Source of the DNA: Flavobacteriaceae bacterium
Lineage (GTDB): Bacteria; Bacteroidota; Bacteroidia; Flavobacteriales; Flavobacteriaceae
Length of the DNA stretch: 8,336 nucleotides
NCBI GenBank assembly: GCA_002690085.1
Contig: NZDM01000062.1
Span: 1-8,336, forward strand
Direction: 5' to 3'
The notes under the pieces are model-generated. The model was not told where the DNA came from. It searched no databases and saw nothing but the letters and a program-made list of their open reading frames with translations. Every line of letters begins with the position of its first letter. Within the stretch, counting starts at the first letter, position 1. Shown here piece by piece: positions 1 through 6,004 of this stretch. A program made the translations under genes and the position numbers.

Positions 1-44
1 TCACGCTCTGTATTGTATTCTAATTGATCTGTCAAGATTGTCAT
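1..44 (-). CDS. DUF4290-like protein, N-terminal fragment (runs off left edge)
   Basis: Only the first 14 complete codons are visible, reading from an ATG at 44-42 on the minus strand: MTILTDQLEYNTER. The LEYNTxR stretch close to the N-terminus is what I remember as the opening of the Bacteroidota DUF4290 family, which has no assigned function. In Flavobacteriaceae this gene commonly lies beside the DUF493 gene and upstream of murA, so the neighbour at 114-407 supports the call. The gene lies 69 nt downstream of the DUF493 stop on the same strand and could be co-transcribed with it. A weak promoter-like TACTTTGC lies at 75-68 on the minus strand, one base short of the usual -7 form. The identification rests on a few residues plus context; the rest of the gene is outside the window. 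Confidence 0.55.
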   Translation of the reverse strand, partial: MTILTDQLEYNTER

Positions 45-113
45 TTATTTTTTATTTTAATGCGTTTGCAAAGTACAAAAAATTAAACAGAAACGAGTCT
101 TAATATAGATGTA

Positions 114-407
114 TCACAAAGAAATTACATCTTTAACTTCTTTTCCTATTTGCAAATATTTTTCAATAACGGCTTCTGGATTTTTCATTTTAACATTAAT
201 AGAAACACTTGTATACTTGCCGTTTTTTGATATAGAACTCGTAATGACGGCTCCCATATTATCAAAAGAAATTTCAATTTTTGAAATTTTGACAGGATCT
301 GATTTGATAATAAATTTAAATAAATATTTTGAGGGCCAAGAAGTTGTTTCATACAGTTGCGATTTGAGTTTGCTGTAAAATTCTTCAGAATTATTAGGTG
401 ATTGCAT
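114..407 (-). CDS. DUF493 (YbeD-like) family protein
   Basis: A complete 97-residue protein, about the usual length for DUF493/YbeD-like proteins (roughly 85-100 residues). The family has a small ferredoxin-like alpha/beta fold. It is widely conserved; its molecular role is not settled, and a regulatory ACT-like function has been suggested. Diagnostic features are the hydrophobic YLFKFI strand at residues 28-33 after a W24-P25 pair, the SKNGKYTSVS turn and strand at 60-69, and the helix with NPEAVIEKY at 76-84. There is no signal peptide or membrane segment, so it should be cytosolic. It is transcribed leftward, divergently from the ATPase-recQ-fmt block, and is followed after 69 nt by the DUF4290-like gene. 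The ATG at 407 is preceded by an A/T-rich leader and lies 18 nt downstream of a TATATTTG promoter-like element. Confidence 0.85.
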   Translation of the reverse strand: MQSPNNSEEFYSKLKSQLYETTSWPSKYLFKFIIKSDPVKISKIEISFDNMGAVITSSISKNGKYTSVSINVKMKNPEAVIEKYLQIGKEVKDVISL

Positions 408-425
408 TTTACTTAATTAATACTA

Positions 426-433
426 CAAATATA
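426..433 (-). promoter_or_regulatory. Candidate -7 promoter element for the DUF493 gene
   Basis: Read on the minus strand this is TATATTTG, a perfect fit to the Bacteroidota -7 consensus TAnnTTTG. It lies 18 nt upstream of the DUF493 start codon, so transcription would begin about a dozen bases before the ATG. No TTG is present at the expected -33 distance, so the assignment rests on one element only. Confidence 0.4.
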
Positions 434-485
434 CATCAAGTCATATTTTTTATTTAACTTTTAAATCACGAATTTTACAAATACC

Positions 486-1031
486 ATGACTTTAAGTTCA
501 AAAACAAAAAAAATAGCGATTATTGGTGGTCCATCTTCTGGCAAAACTTCAATCATAAACCAATTGATGAACAAAGGCCATGTTTGTATGGAAGAAATTT
601 CAAGAAAAATTACGTTGAAAGCACAAAATGAGGGGGTAGATCAATTATTTTTGAAAGACCCTATTTGGTTCAGCGAGCAAGTTTTGGGAGCAAGAAAAAA
701 ACAATTTATTGACGCAAATACTGCAAACAGTCCTTTTGTGTTTTTTGACAGAGGATTGCCTGATGTGATTGCCTATTTAGATTACATTGACTCTAATTAC
801 TCTGAAGAATTTATTAATAGTTGTAAAAAACACAAATACGATAAAGTTTTTATTTTAATGCCTTGGAAAGACATATACATTCAGGACAATGAGCGCTATG
901 AAACTTTTGAACAAGCAACAGAAATTCACGAATACATAATAAAATGGTATACAAGCTTTAATTATAAATTAGTTGAGGTGCCGCAATCTACCCTACAGAA
1001 TCGATTAGATTTCATTCTAAATAATATTTAA
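486..1031 (+). CDS. P-loop ATPase, AAA_28 / nucleotide-kinase-like
   Basis: A 181-residue single-domain P-loop NTPase. The Walker A motif GGPSSGKT is at residues 14-21, straight after a hydrophobic beta strand (IAIIG). A conserved EExxR (36-40) follows, then a second strand FVFFDRGLPD (84-93) whose DRG resembles the Walker B/acceptor region of nucleotide- and shikimate-kinase-like enzymes. A basic/aromatic lid-like stretch (RYET, 137-140) is close to the C-terminus. This arrangement fits the AAA_28 group, related to the NadR kinase domain. A phosphotransferase on a small metabolite or nucleotide is a reasonable inference, but the substrate is unknown. No secretion or membrane signal is present. 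It is the first gene of the plus-strand block, and recQ begins only 4 nt after its stop, so co-transcription is very likely. The gene is not obviously required by either helicase or formyltransferase function. Confidence 0.75.
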   Translation: MTLSSKTKKIAIIGGPSSGKTSIINQLMNKGHVCMEEISRKITLKAQNEGVDQLFLKDPIWFSEQVLGARKKQFIDANTANSPFVFFDRGLPDVIAYLDYIDSNYSEEFINSCKKHKYDKVFILMPWKDIYIQDNERYETFEQATEIHEYIIKWYTSFNYKLVEVPQSTLQNRLDFILNNI

Positions 1032-1035
1032 CACA

Positions 1036-2931
1036 ATGTTGCACCCGCTTCAAATTTTAGAGCAATACTGGGGCCATACTAGTTTTAGGCCAAATCAGCA
1101 AAAAATTATTGAAGGCGTTTTAAAAAATGAAGATTGCTTGGCCCTGTTGCCAACAGGGGGTGGAAAGTCAGTTTGTTTTCAAGTTCCAGCGCTAATCAAA
1201 GAAGGAATTTGCATTGTAGTTTCTCCACTTATTGCCCTAATGCAAGATCAAGTCGCAACGCTCAATCAAAAGGCTATAAAGGCCATGGCCTTAACCAATG
1301 TCAATCACTACAGTGAATTGGAGCGAATGTTGGATAATTGTGTTTTTGGAAATTATAAATTTTTATATATATCTCCTGAACGCTTAGAAAATAAATTGGT
1401 TCAAGCCAAGATTAAATCCATGAAGGTAAGCTTGATTGCGGTTGATGAGGCCCATTGCATCAGTGAGTGGGGCCACGACTTTCGGCCCGCTTATAGAAAT
1501 ATCAAAACACTGCGAACCTTGTGTCCACACACTGGTGTGATCGCATTGACGGCAACGGCAACAAAACACGTGATTAAGGACATCCCAGAACAGTTGGGGT
1601 TTTTGGAACCAAAAGTATTTAAAAGCTCTTTTTTTAGGTCTAATTTATCTTACCATTCGATGACTATTAAAGATCCTAAACACAAAACCATTTCCCTTTT
1701 AAAAAAGCTCAAAAGCAGTGCTATTGTGTATGTTCGGAGCCGGATTGAAACAGAGCAACTGGCAACGACTTTAGAACTTCAAGGAATCTCTAGTGGTTTC
1801 TACCATGGTGGCATGAGCTTTAAGAAAAAAGAAGTTATGTATTCAGATTGGATCAATAACAAATTTAGCGTCATGGTAGCGACCAATGCCTTTGGTATGG
1901 GCATTGATAAAAGTGATGTTGAAATGGTGATACACCTTACCATACCTGATAGCTTAGAAGCTTATTATCAAGAATCAGGAAGAGCAGGACGAAATGGAGA
2001 GAAAGCTTTTGCTTATTTGATAACAGGTCCAGATACTATGTTGAATATGAAGCCTTGGTTGGAAAATCTAATTCCAGATGTTCCCTTTTTAAAATTAATT
2101 TACAAGAAATTATGCACCTACTTTCAAATTGCTTATGGAGACTATAATACTAAAAGGCTAGGACTGCATTTTGATAAATTTTGCGAAATTTATAAGGTAT
2201 CCAAGCGCAAAACCTTTAATGCGCTTAAAACTTTAGAAAGCCACGGAGTATTGGTCTTTGAGACGCTTCGAGAAAACAAATTGACCATTCAATTTTTGGT
2301 ATCTAATAAAACACTCCAATCATTGGTTGAAAAGGATACTAGAGAATACAATGTTACCAAAGCTATACTCAGAACCTACGAAGGGGTCTTTGGCCAATCA
2401 ACAGCTATTGATTTAGAAAAAATTACAACCAAAACAGGGCTTAAAATCTCAGCCATTTTGGAGGTTTTAGAGCGTATAAAATCTGTGAATGCTGTGGCAT
2501 TTGAAAAGATTGAGACCGATGCGCAAATCACATTTATAGTCCCAAGAGAAGATGAAAAAACAATTCACAGAATTTCAAAATCGGTTTCAAATCAAAATAA
2601 AATAAAACTTAAAAAATTTCATGCAGTATTGAAATACCTGGAGAACAATTTAGTTTGTAAAAGTCTTCAACTCCTCACCTATTTCAATGAAAAGAAAGCG
2701 AAACCCTGCGGAATATGCAATGTCTGCACTATGAATAACTTAGTGAATAATAAATGCTCTCAAAAGGAAATCAAATGTGTGCTTCAAGCCCTTGAAAAAA
2801 AGCCATTGAGTTCCAAAGAATTGCTGGAAATTTGTACTTTAGAAGATGATAAAATAATTATAATATTGCAGTATTTAACGGAGAACCAAAAGATTAAACT
2901 CACAAATTCAAGTCAGTATCAAATTTTATGA
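1036..2931 (+). CDS. recQ: RecQ family ATP-dependent 3'-5' DNA helicase (short form)
   Basis: A complete 631-residue superfamily 2 helicase that unwinds DNA during recombination and replication-fork repair. Seen in order: motif 0 FRPNQ (17-21), Walker A PTGGGKS (39-45), motif Ia SPLIALMQDQV (63-73), DEAH (137-140) running into the RecQ-specific aromatic loop up to Y153, TAT (172-174), motif IV around AIVYVRSR (229-236), motif V ATNAFGMGIDK (282-292) and motif VI QESGRAGRNGE (312-322). Zinc ligands C541, C558, C561 and C564 keep the C-x16-C-x2-C-x2-C spacing of E. coli RecQ. They lie about 220 residues after motif VI, whereas in E. coli they follow the core closely. Residues about 350-515 carry winged-helix-like segments, and about 577-631 form another small HTH-like tail. 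No HRDC domain is evident. The stop overlaps the fmt start (ATGA). Confidence 0.95.
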   Translation: MLHPLQILEQYWGHTSFRPNQQKIIEGVLKNEDCLALLPTGGGKSVCFQVPALIKEGICIVVSPLIALMQDQVATLNQKAIKAMALTNVNHYSELERMLDNCVFGNYKFLYISPERLENKLVQAKIKSMKVSLIAVDEAHCISEWGHDFRPAYRNIKTLRTLCPHTGVIALTATATKHVIKDIPEQLGFLEPKVFKSSFFRSNLSYHSMTIKDPKHKTISLLKKLKSSAIVYVRSRIETEQLATTLELQGISSGFYHGGMSFKKKEVMYSDWINNKFSVMVATNAFGMGIDKSDVEMVIHLTIPDSLEAYYQESGRAGRNGEKAFAYLITGPDTMLNMKPWLENLIPDVPFLKLIYKKLCTYFQIAYGDYNTKRLGLHFDKFCEIYKVSKRKTFNALKTLESHGVLVFETLRENKLTIQFLVSNKTLQSLVEKDTREYNVTKAILRTYEGVFGQSTAIDLEKITTKTGLKISAILEVLERIKSVNAVAFEKIETDAQITFIVPREDEKTIHRISKSVSNQNKIKLKKFHAVLKYLENNLVCKSLQLLTYFNEKKAKPCGICNVCTMNNLVNNKCSQKEIKCVLQALEKKPLSSKELLEICTLEDDKIIIILQYLTENQKIKLTNSSQYQIL

Positions 2932-3884
2932 AAGCCACTACAAATATTCGAATTGTTTTTATGGGAACACCTGACTTTGCAGTTCATATGCTGAAAGGGG
3001 TTATTAAAGGTGGGTATAATGTCGTAGGAGTCGTCACTGCTCCAGACCGACCTGCAGGACGTGGTCAAAAAATAAAGCAATCCGCAGTAAAAAATTATGC
3101 GCAAAAACAGGGCTTAAATATCTTACAACCAAACAATTTAAAATCCCCAGATTTTATAGCCCAACTCAGCGCACTAGAAGCCAATTTACAAGTAGTTGTG
3201 GCCTTTAGGATGCTTCCTAAAGTAGTTTGGGAGATGCCTACACTTGGCACCTTTAATTTACACGCATCGCTATTGCCGCAATATAGAGGAGCAGCACCCA
3301 TCAACTGGGCCATTATAAATGGAGAAAATGAAACAGGCGTTACGACATTTTACATTGACGACAAAATTGATACTGGAGCCATTATTATGCAGTCTAAGGT
3401 TTCTATTTTGGATGACGATACAGCTGGCAGCTTACACGATAAACTCATGAAAAAGGGTCAGGAATTGATTTTAAAAACCATAAATCATATTGAGTACGGA
3501 TCTGTTGCAACTAGCATTCAGAAAGATGAAAAAGAACTTAAAACAGCCCATAAACTTCACAAAAACAATTGTAAAATTGATTGGTCAAAAAGTGGTGTAG
3601 ACATTCAAAATCTCGTCCGTGGCTTGAATCCTTATCCTGGTGCTTGGGCTTTGCTAAAAAATGGTTCAGATAAATTAAACATAAAAATTTATGAGGTTAA
3701 ATATGAAAATAACCCGCATTCAAATAATATTGGAACTGTAATTACAAACAAGACCTCTATTGTAATTTGTGTTGAAAATGGATATATCCGTATAACTAAC
3801 TTCAAATTTCCTGGGAAAAAACAAATGGATGTTAAAGAATTTTTAAATGGGTTCAAATTTGATACGAATGCAAAAATGATTTAG
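2928..3884 (+). CDS. fmt: Methionyl-tRNA formyltransferase
   Basis: A 318-residue enzyme that transfers a formyl group from 10-formyl-tetrahydrofolate to Met-tRNA-fMet for translation initiation in the cytosol. The N-terminal Rossmann-like formyltransferase domain (about 7-185) shows GTPDFA (13-18), the tRNA-contacting loop PDRPAGRGQK (39-48), and the catalytic region FNLHASLLPQYRGAAPIN (109-126) with N110 and H112. D148 in KIDTGAI completes the N/H/D triad. The C-terminal OB-like domain begins around 210 and contains LVRGLNPYPGAW (229-240). Length matches the family (about 310-320). The start ATG overlaps the recQ stop by 4 nt, which suggests translational coupling. The alternative M12 is rejected because it would remove the first beta strand and split the motif. 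No terminator is obvious in the following 64 nt. Confidence 0.97.
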   Translation: MKATTNIRIVFMGTPDFAVHMLKGVIKGGYNVVGVVTAPDRPAGRGQKIKQSAVKNYAQKQGLNILQPNNLKSPDFIAQLSALEANLQVVVAFRMLPKVVWEMPTLGTFNLHASLLPQYRGAAPINWAIINGENETGVTTFYIDDKIDTGAIIMQSKVSILDDDTAGSLHDKLMKKGQELILKTINHIEYGSVATSIQKDEKELKTAHKLHKNNCKIDWSKSGVDIQNLVRGLNPYPGAWALLKNGSDKLNIKIYEVKYENNPHSNNIGTVITNKTSIVICVENGYIRITNFKFPGKKQMDVKEFLNGFKFDTNAKMI

Positions 3885-3948
3885 AAAAAAGAGCCATTTA
3901 AAAAAAATTAAAATTAAATCACTACTTTTAATTAATTAGACCTGAATT

Positions 3949-4500
3949 ATGATCATTAAAAAAGGAAAATTATTAATTGCAGAACCTTCTATCATTGGAG
4001 ATGTGTCTTTTAATCGATCAATTATACTTTTAACAGAACACAACAATGAAGGATCTATTGGATTTATCCTCAACAAACCCTTGGATTTTGAACTTGGGGA
4101 TTTGATACCAGACGTTAAATCTAATTTTCCAATCTACAATGGGGGCCCAGTACAACAAGACAATTTATACTTTATTCATAAAGTCGCAGAGCTTGTTCCG
4201 GAAAGCATAGAAATTTCTAAAGGATTGTATTGGAGTGGTGATTTTGAAAAAGTTACCAGGCTGATCACAGATGAAAAAATCAATCAAACCGAAATCCGTT
4301 TCTTTTTGGGGTATTCAGGATGGGACATCAATCAACTCCAATCTGAGCTTAGTTCCAATACATGGATATTGTCTGAAAACATCCATAAAGACAACATTAT
4401 TCAAGCAGTTGATACGGCTTTTTGGAAGAAAAAAATGTTAGCCCTTGGTGGCGAATACAGTCTTTGGTCTAATGCGCCTGAAGACCCCTCCTATAATTAG
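3949..4500 (+). CDS. YqgE/AlgH family protein (DUF179)
   Basis: A 183-residue protein of the YqgE/AlgH (DUF179) family, a widely conserved cytosolic family without a proven biochemical activity; the AlgH name comes from a link to alginate regulation in Pseudomonas. Family signatures are all present: GDVSFNRSIILLTEH (17-31), IGFILNKP (37-44), YNGGPV (63-68), RFFLGYSGWDINQLQSEL (117-134), and the C-terminal W159 followed by LGGEY (166-170) and DPSYN (179-183). Length is typical. It lies 64 nt after fmt in an A/T-rich gap. That gap holds only a weak A/T-only inverted repeat (3906-3913 with 3926-3933) and an imperfect -7-like TACTTTTA (3923-3930), so read-through from fmt or a weak own promoter are both possible. 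Its TAG stop overlaps the stop of the convergent aminotransferase-type gene. Confidence 0.93.
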   Translation: MIIKKGKLLIAEPSIIGDVSFNRSIILLTEHNNEGSIGFILNKPLDFELGDLIPDVKSNFPIYNGGPVQQDNLYFIHKVAELVPESIEISKGLYWSGDFEKVTRLITDEKINQTEIRFFLGYSGWDINQLQSELSSNTWILSENIHKDNIIQAVDTAFWKKKMLALGGEYSLWSNAPEDPSYN

Positions 4501-5339
4501 CCCAATCGCAGCTTCATATTGAGCTTGTTTTGAAATTTTTTGGCGGCTTCAGTAGTGTAAGTTTTTTTTCTAAATTTTGTCACGGGCTTGATTCCCTGAA
4601 TGACATTGGTAATAAAGATTTCATCCGCCTTTTGCAACTCAAATGGAGCAATCGAAGTTTCAATCAAATCATAATTGTCAGATTTAGAAATCATTTCAAT
4701 CAATTGATCTCTAATAATACCCTTTAAACAACCATCTGCCAATGGCGGTGTTTTGATGACATTTTCTGTGACAAGAAAAACATTTCCGTTAAGGGCCTCA
4801 ATGATATTTTTGTTGGTATTTAGTAACAAACAGTTGTCATAGTTATTTTCTTTGGCAAATATACTGCCCACAACATTTATGGCTTTGTTATTGGTTTTTA
4901 AAGTAGATAATAAATTTGGGGCTATAAAATAATCCTTAAAAAGTTCTATTTCACAAGAATCGTTATGTGAATTGTATATGTCAGAATACAAGGGTGCTAA
5001 AGCAATAGTGAATTTGACGGCATTGGAAGTGGGTGTGTAATAACCTCCTGTAGCTCTAAAAACAGTTAACTTAACTCTGTAAGATTTTGCTTTTTCGGAT
5101 TGTATATCGACTAAATCCATGATTTGAGACTCTAAAAAATCAGGAGTAAAGTGCATCGGAATCTCCATGCGAAGAATGCGCATTGAAGCCATAAGTCGGA
5201 AATAATGTGCTTCCCAAAAAAGAGGCTTGCTGTTAACTTTAATGGTTTCAAAAACTGCATCGCCATAGGCAAAACCCCTGTTGTCAACTGATAAATAGGC
5301 TTCGGAATCTTCTAAAATTGTCCCGTTGATGTTAATCAT
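4497..5339 (-). CDS. Class IV PLP-dependent aminotransferase / aminodeoxychorismate lyase-like
   Basis: A 280-residue fold-type IV PLP enzyme, the family containing branched-chain aminotransferases, D-amino acid transaminases and PabC (4-amino-4-deoxychorismate lyase, folate pathway). Seen: the N-terminal DNRGFAYGDAVFET (19-32) with R21, the aromatic-rich FWEAHYFRLMASM (41-53), the probable PLP-binding K148 in STLKTNNK (145-152), EALNGNVFLV (181-190) with the conserved Glu and N-x-F, a phosphate-binding region LADGCLKGIIR (200-210), and TNVIQGIKPV (244-253). The LKTxN surroundings of the lysine and TNxxxGxxPV look more PabC-like than branched-chain aminotransferase-like, but no other folate gene is nearby, so I leave the substrate open. 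It follows the START-like gene by 45 nt on the same strand, probably in one transcript, and its TAA overlaps the YqgE stop. Confidence 0.85.
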   Translation of the reverse strand: MININGTILEDSEAYLSVDNRGFAYGDAVFETIKVNSKPLFWEAHYFRLMASMRILRMEIPMHFTPDFLESQIMDLVDIQSEKAKSYRVKLTVFRATGGYYTPTSNAVKFTIALAPLYSDIYNSHNDSCEIELFKDYFIAPNLLSTLKTNNKAINVVGSIFAKENNYDNCLLLNTNKNIIEALNGNVFLVTENVIKTPPLADGCLKGIIRDQLIEMISKSDNYDLIETSIAPFELQKADEIFITNVIQGIKPVTKFRKKTYTTEAAKKFQNKLNMKLRLG

Positions 5340-5384
5340 AAATGTTGAAAGAAAATGCTGTGAATATATGCCAAATTAAGCATT

Positions 5385-5771
5385 TTAGCGTGAGCCTAAA
5401 ATTTGCTTTAAACTTGCGATTTGATTTTCCCATAACATTTTAGATTCCTCAACCTCATCGTCATCTGAAAAATCTGTTATTATGATGGAAACATCTTTTG
5501 TAATACTGTCTACCTGAATTCTAAGTTCAAAAAAGCAGTCGTCATCTTCATTTTCTAACCATCTAAATTTGATTCGCTCTGAATTTTTTTTAGTCAACAA
5601 TTTAGCTTGCTCCTCAGAATCATCCCATATAAATGTAAACAACTCCCCTCTTGAATTTACATTATCCGCAAACCATTCTGAAAGGCCAGAAGGTGTTGAA
5701 ATATAGTTGTAAAGCAACTGCGGAGAGGCTTGTATTGGAAATTCCAATTCGTATTTAACTTTGGTACTCAT
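5385..5771 (-). CDS. START-like / SRPBCC-fold domain protein
   Basis: A 128-residue single-domain protein resembling the START-like (SRPBCC, AHSA1-related) proteins common in Bacteroidota. The pattern is typical. The first strand YELEFPIQASPQLLYNYIS (7-25) leads into the helix where such proteins have a P-x-x-L-Y/F motif. STPSGLSEWFAD (25-36) gives the G-L-x-x-W-F signature. FTFIWDD (45-51) and the later strands form the beta sheet, and a long C-terminal helix SKMLWENQIASLKQILG (110-126) closes the hydrophobic cavity. The fold usually binds a hydrophobic ligand or a client protein; neither can be told here. The segment DFSDDDEVEES (100-110) is strongly acidic. The gene is upstream of the class IV PLP enzyme in the same direction with a 45-nt gap, so co-expression is likely. 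Confidence 0.8.
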   Translation of the reverse strand: MSTKVKYELEFPIQASPQLLYNYISTPSGLSEWFADNVNSRGELFTFIWDDSEEQAKLLTKKNSERIKFRWLENEDDDCFFELRIQVDSITKDVSIIITDFSDDDEVEESKMLWENQIASLKQILGSR

Positions 5772-5851
5772 AGTTGTGGTAATTATTTTTCCAATATATA
5801 CATTAATTTATTAGTTTTAAAAGAAAAAAAATATTTTTTACAAAGGATTTA

Positions 5852-5884
5852 TTTTGAAAGCCCAGCAATTTGTTTCTATATTTG
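5852..5884 (+). promoter_or_regulatory. Bacteroidota-type promoter for the tRNA gene
   Basis: A -33 element TTTTG at 5852-5856 and a perfect -7 element TATATTTG (TAnnTTTG) at 5877-5884 are separated by 20 nt, the usual spacing for the primary sigma factor of Bacteroidota. The predicted start would fall a few bases downstream, around 5890, just ahead of the mature tRNA 5' end at 5899, leaving a very short leader for RNase P to remove. An A/T-only tract lies upstream at 5824-5840. Confidence 0.75.
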
Positions 5885-5898
5885 CAGCCATCATTTAT

Positions 5899-5972
5899 GG
5901 CGTGGTAGCTCAGTTGGTTAGAGCGTCGGATTCATAACCCGGAGGTCGGGAGTTCAAATCTCCCCCACGCTA
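5899..5972 (+). tRNA. tRNA-Met (anticodon CAT)
   Basis: A 74-nt cloverleaf. Acceptor stem 5899-5905 with 5965-5971 (7 bp, the first a G-U wobble), discriminator A at 5972. D-stem GCTC 5908-5911 with GAGC 5921-5924. Anticodon arm 5926-5930 with 5938-5942 around the loop TTCATAA, anticodon CAT at 5933-5935. T-stem GGGAG 5948-5952 with CTCCC 5960-5964 around TTCAAAT. The CCA tail is not encoded. CAT can belong to elongator Met, initiator fMet, or Ile2 after lysidine modification. The pyrimidine-11/purine-24 pair (C-G) and the 4-bp D-stem with AGTTGGTTA loop argue for an elongator. Against this, the 3' anticodon strand CCC and the weak G1-U72 pair are initiator-like, and position 31-39 is an A-C mismatch. 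I favour elongator Met, with Ile2 not excluded. Confidence 0.93.
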
Positions 5973-5977
5973 CTTTT

Positions 5978-6004
5978 AAACCCTTGTAATTCAAGGGTTT
6001 TTTT
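5978..6004 (+). terminator. Intrinsic terminator of the tRNA gene
   Basis: A perfect 9-bp stem, AAACCCTTG (5978-5986) with CAAGGGTTT (5992-6000), closes a 5-nt loop. It runs into seven T residues at 5998-6004. It begins 6 nt after the tRNA 3' end, so it is the natural stop for tRNA transcription. The T-run overlaps the stop codon of the convergent hisS (6003-6005). On the opposite strand the hairpin is followed by only TTT and then A residues, so it should terminate hisS transcripts poorly, if at all. Confidence 0.85.

Noticed and set aside
68..75. TACTTTGC on the minus strand as promoter for the DUF4290-like gene
   Set aside because: It is one base short of TAnnTTTG and lacks a TTG about 20 nt upstream; too weak to list as a feature.
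109..378. Plus-strand open frame of 89 codons opposite the DUF493 gene
   Set aside because: It is antisense to a clearly recognisable family protein, matches no family I know, and its composition follows from the AT-rich opposite strand.
455..462. TAACTTTT as a plus-strand -7 element for the ATPase-recQ-fmt operon
   Set aside because: It matches 7 of 8 consensus bases but has no TTG at the -33 distance. A promoter must exist in 408-485, but I cannot place it firmly.
3906..3933. Inverted repeat AATTAAAA/TTTTAATT after fmt as a terminator
   Set aside because: It has only A-T pairs, a 12-nt loop and no proper T-tract; in such AT-rich sequence it is expected by chance.
5382..5402. Small hairpin (ATTTTA/TAAAAT plus GC/GC) at the end of the START-like gene
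   Set aside because: The stem is short, A/T-rich and bulged, overlaps the last codons and stop, and no T-run follows on the minus strand, so it is not a credible terminator.
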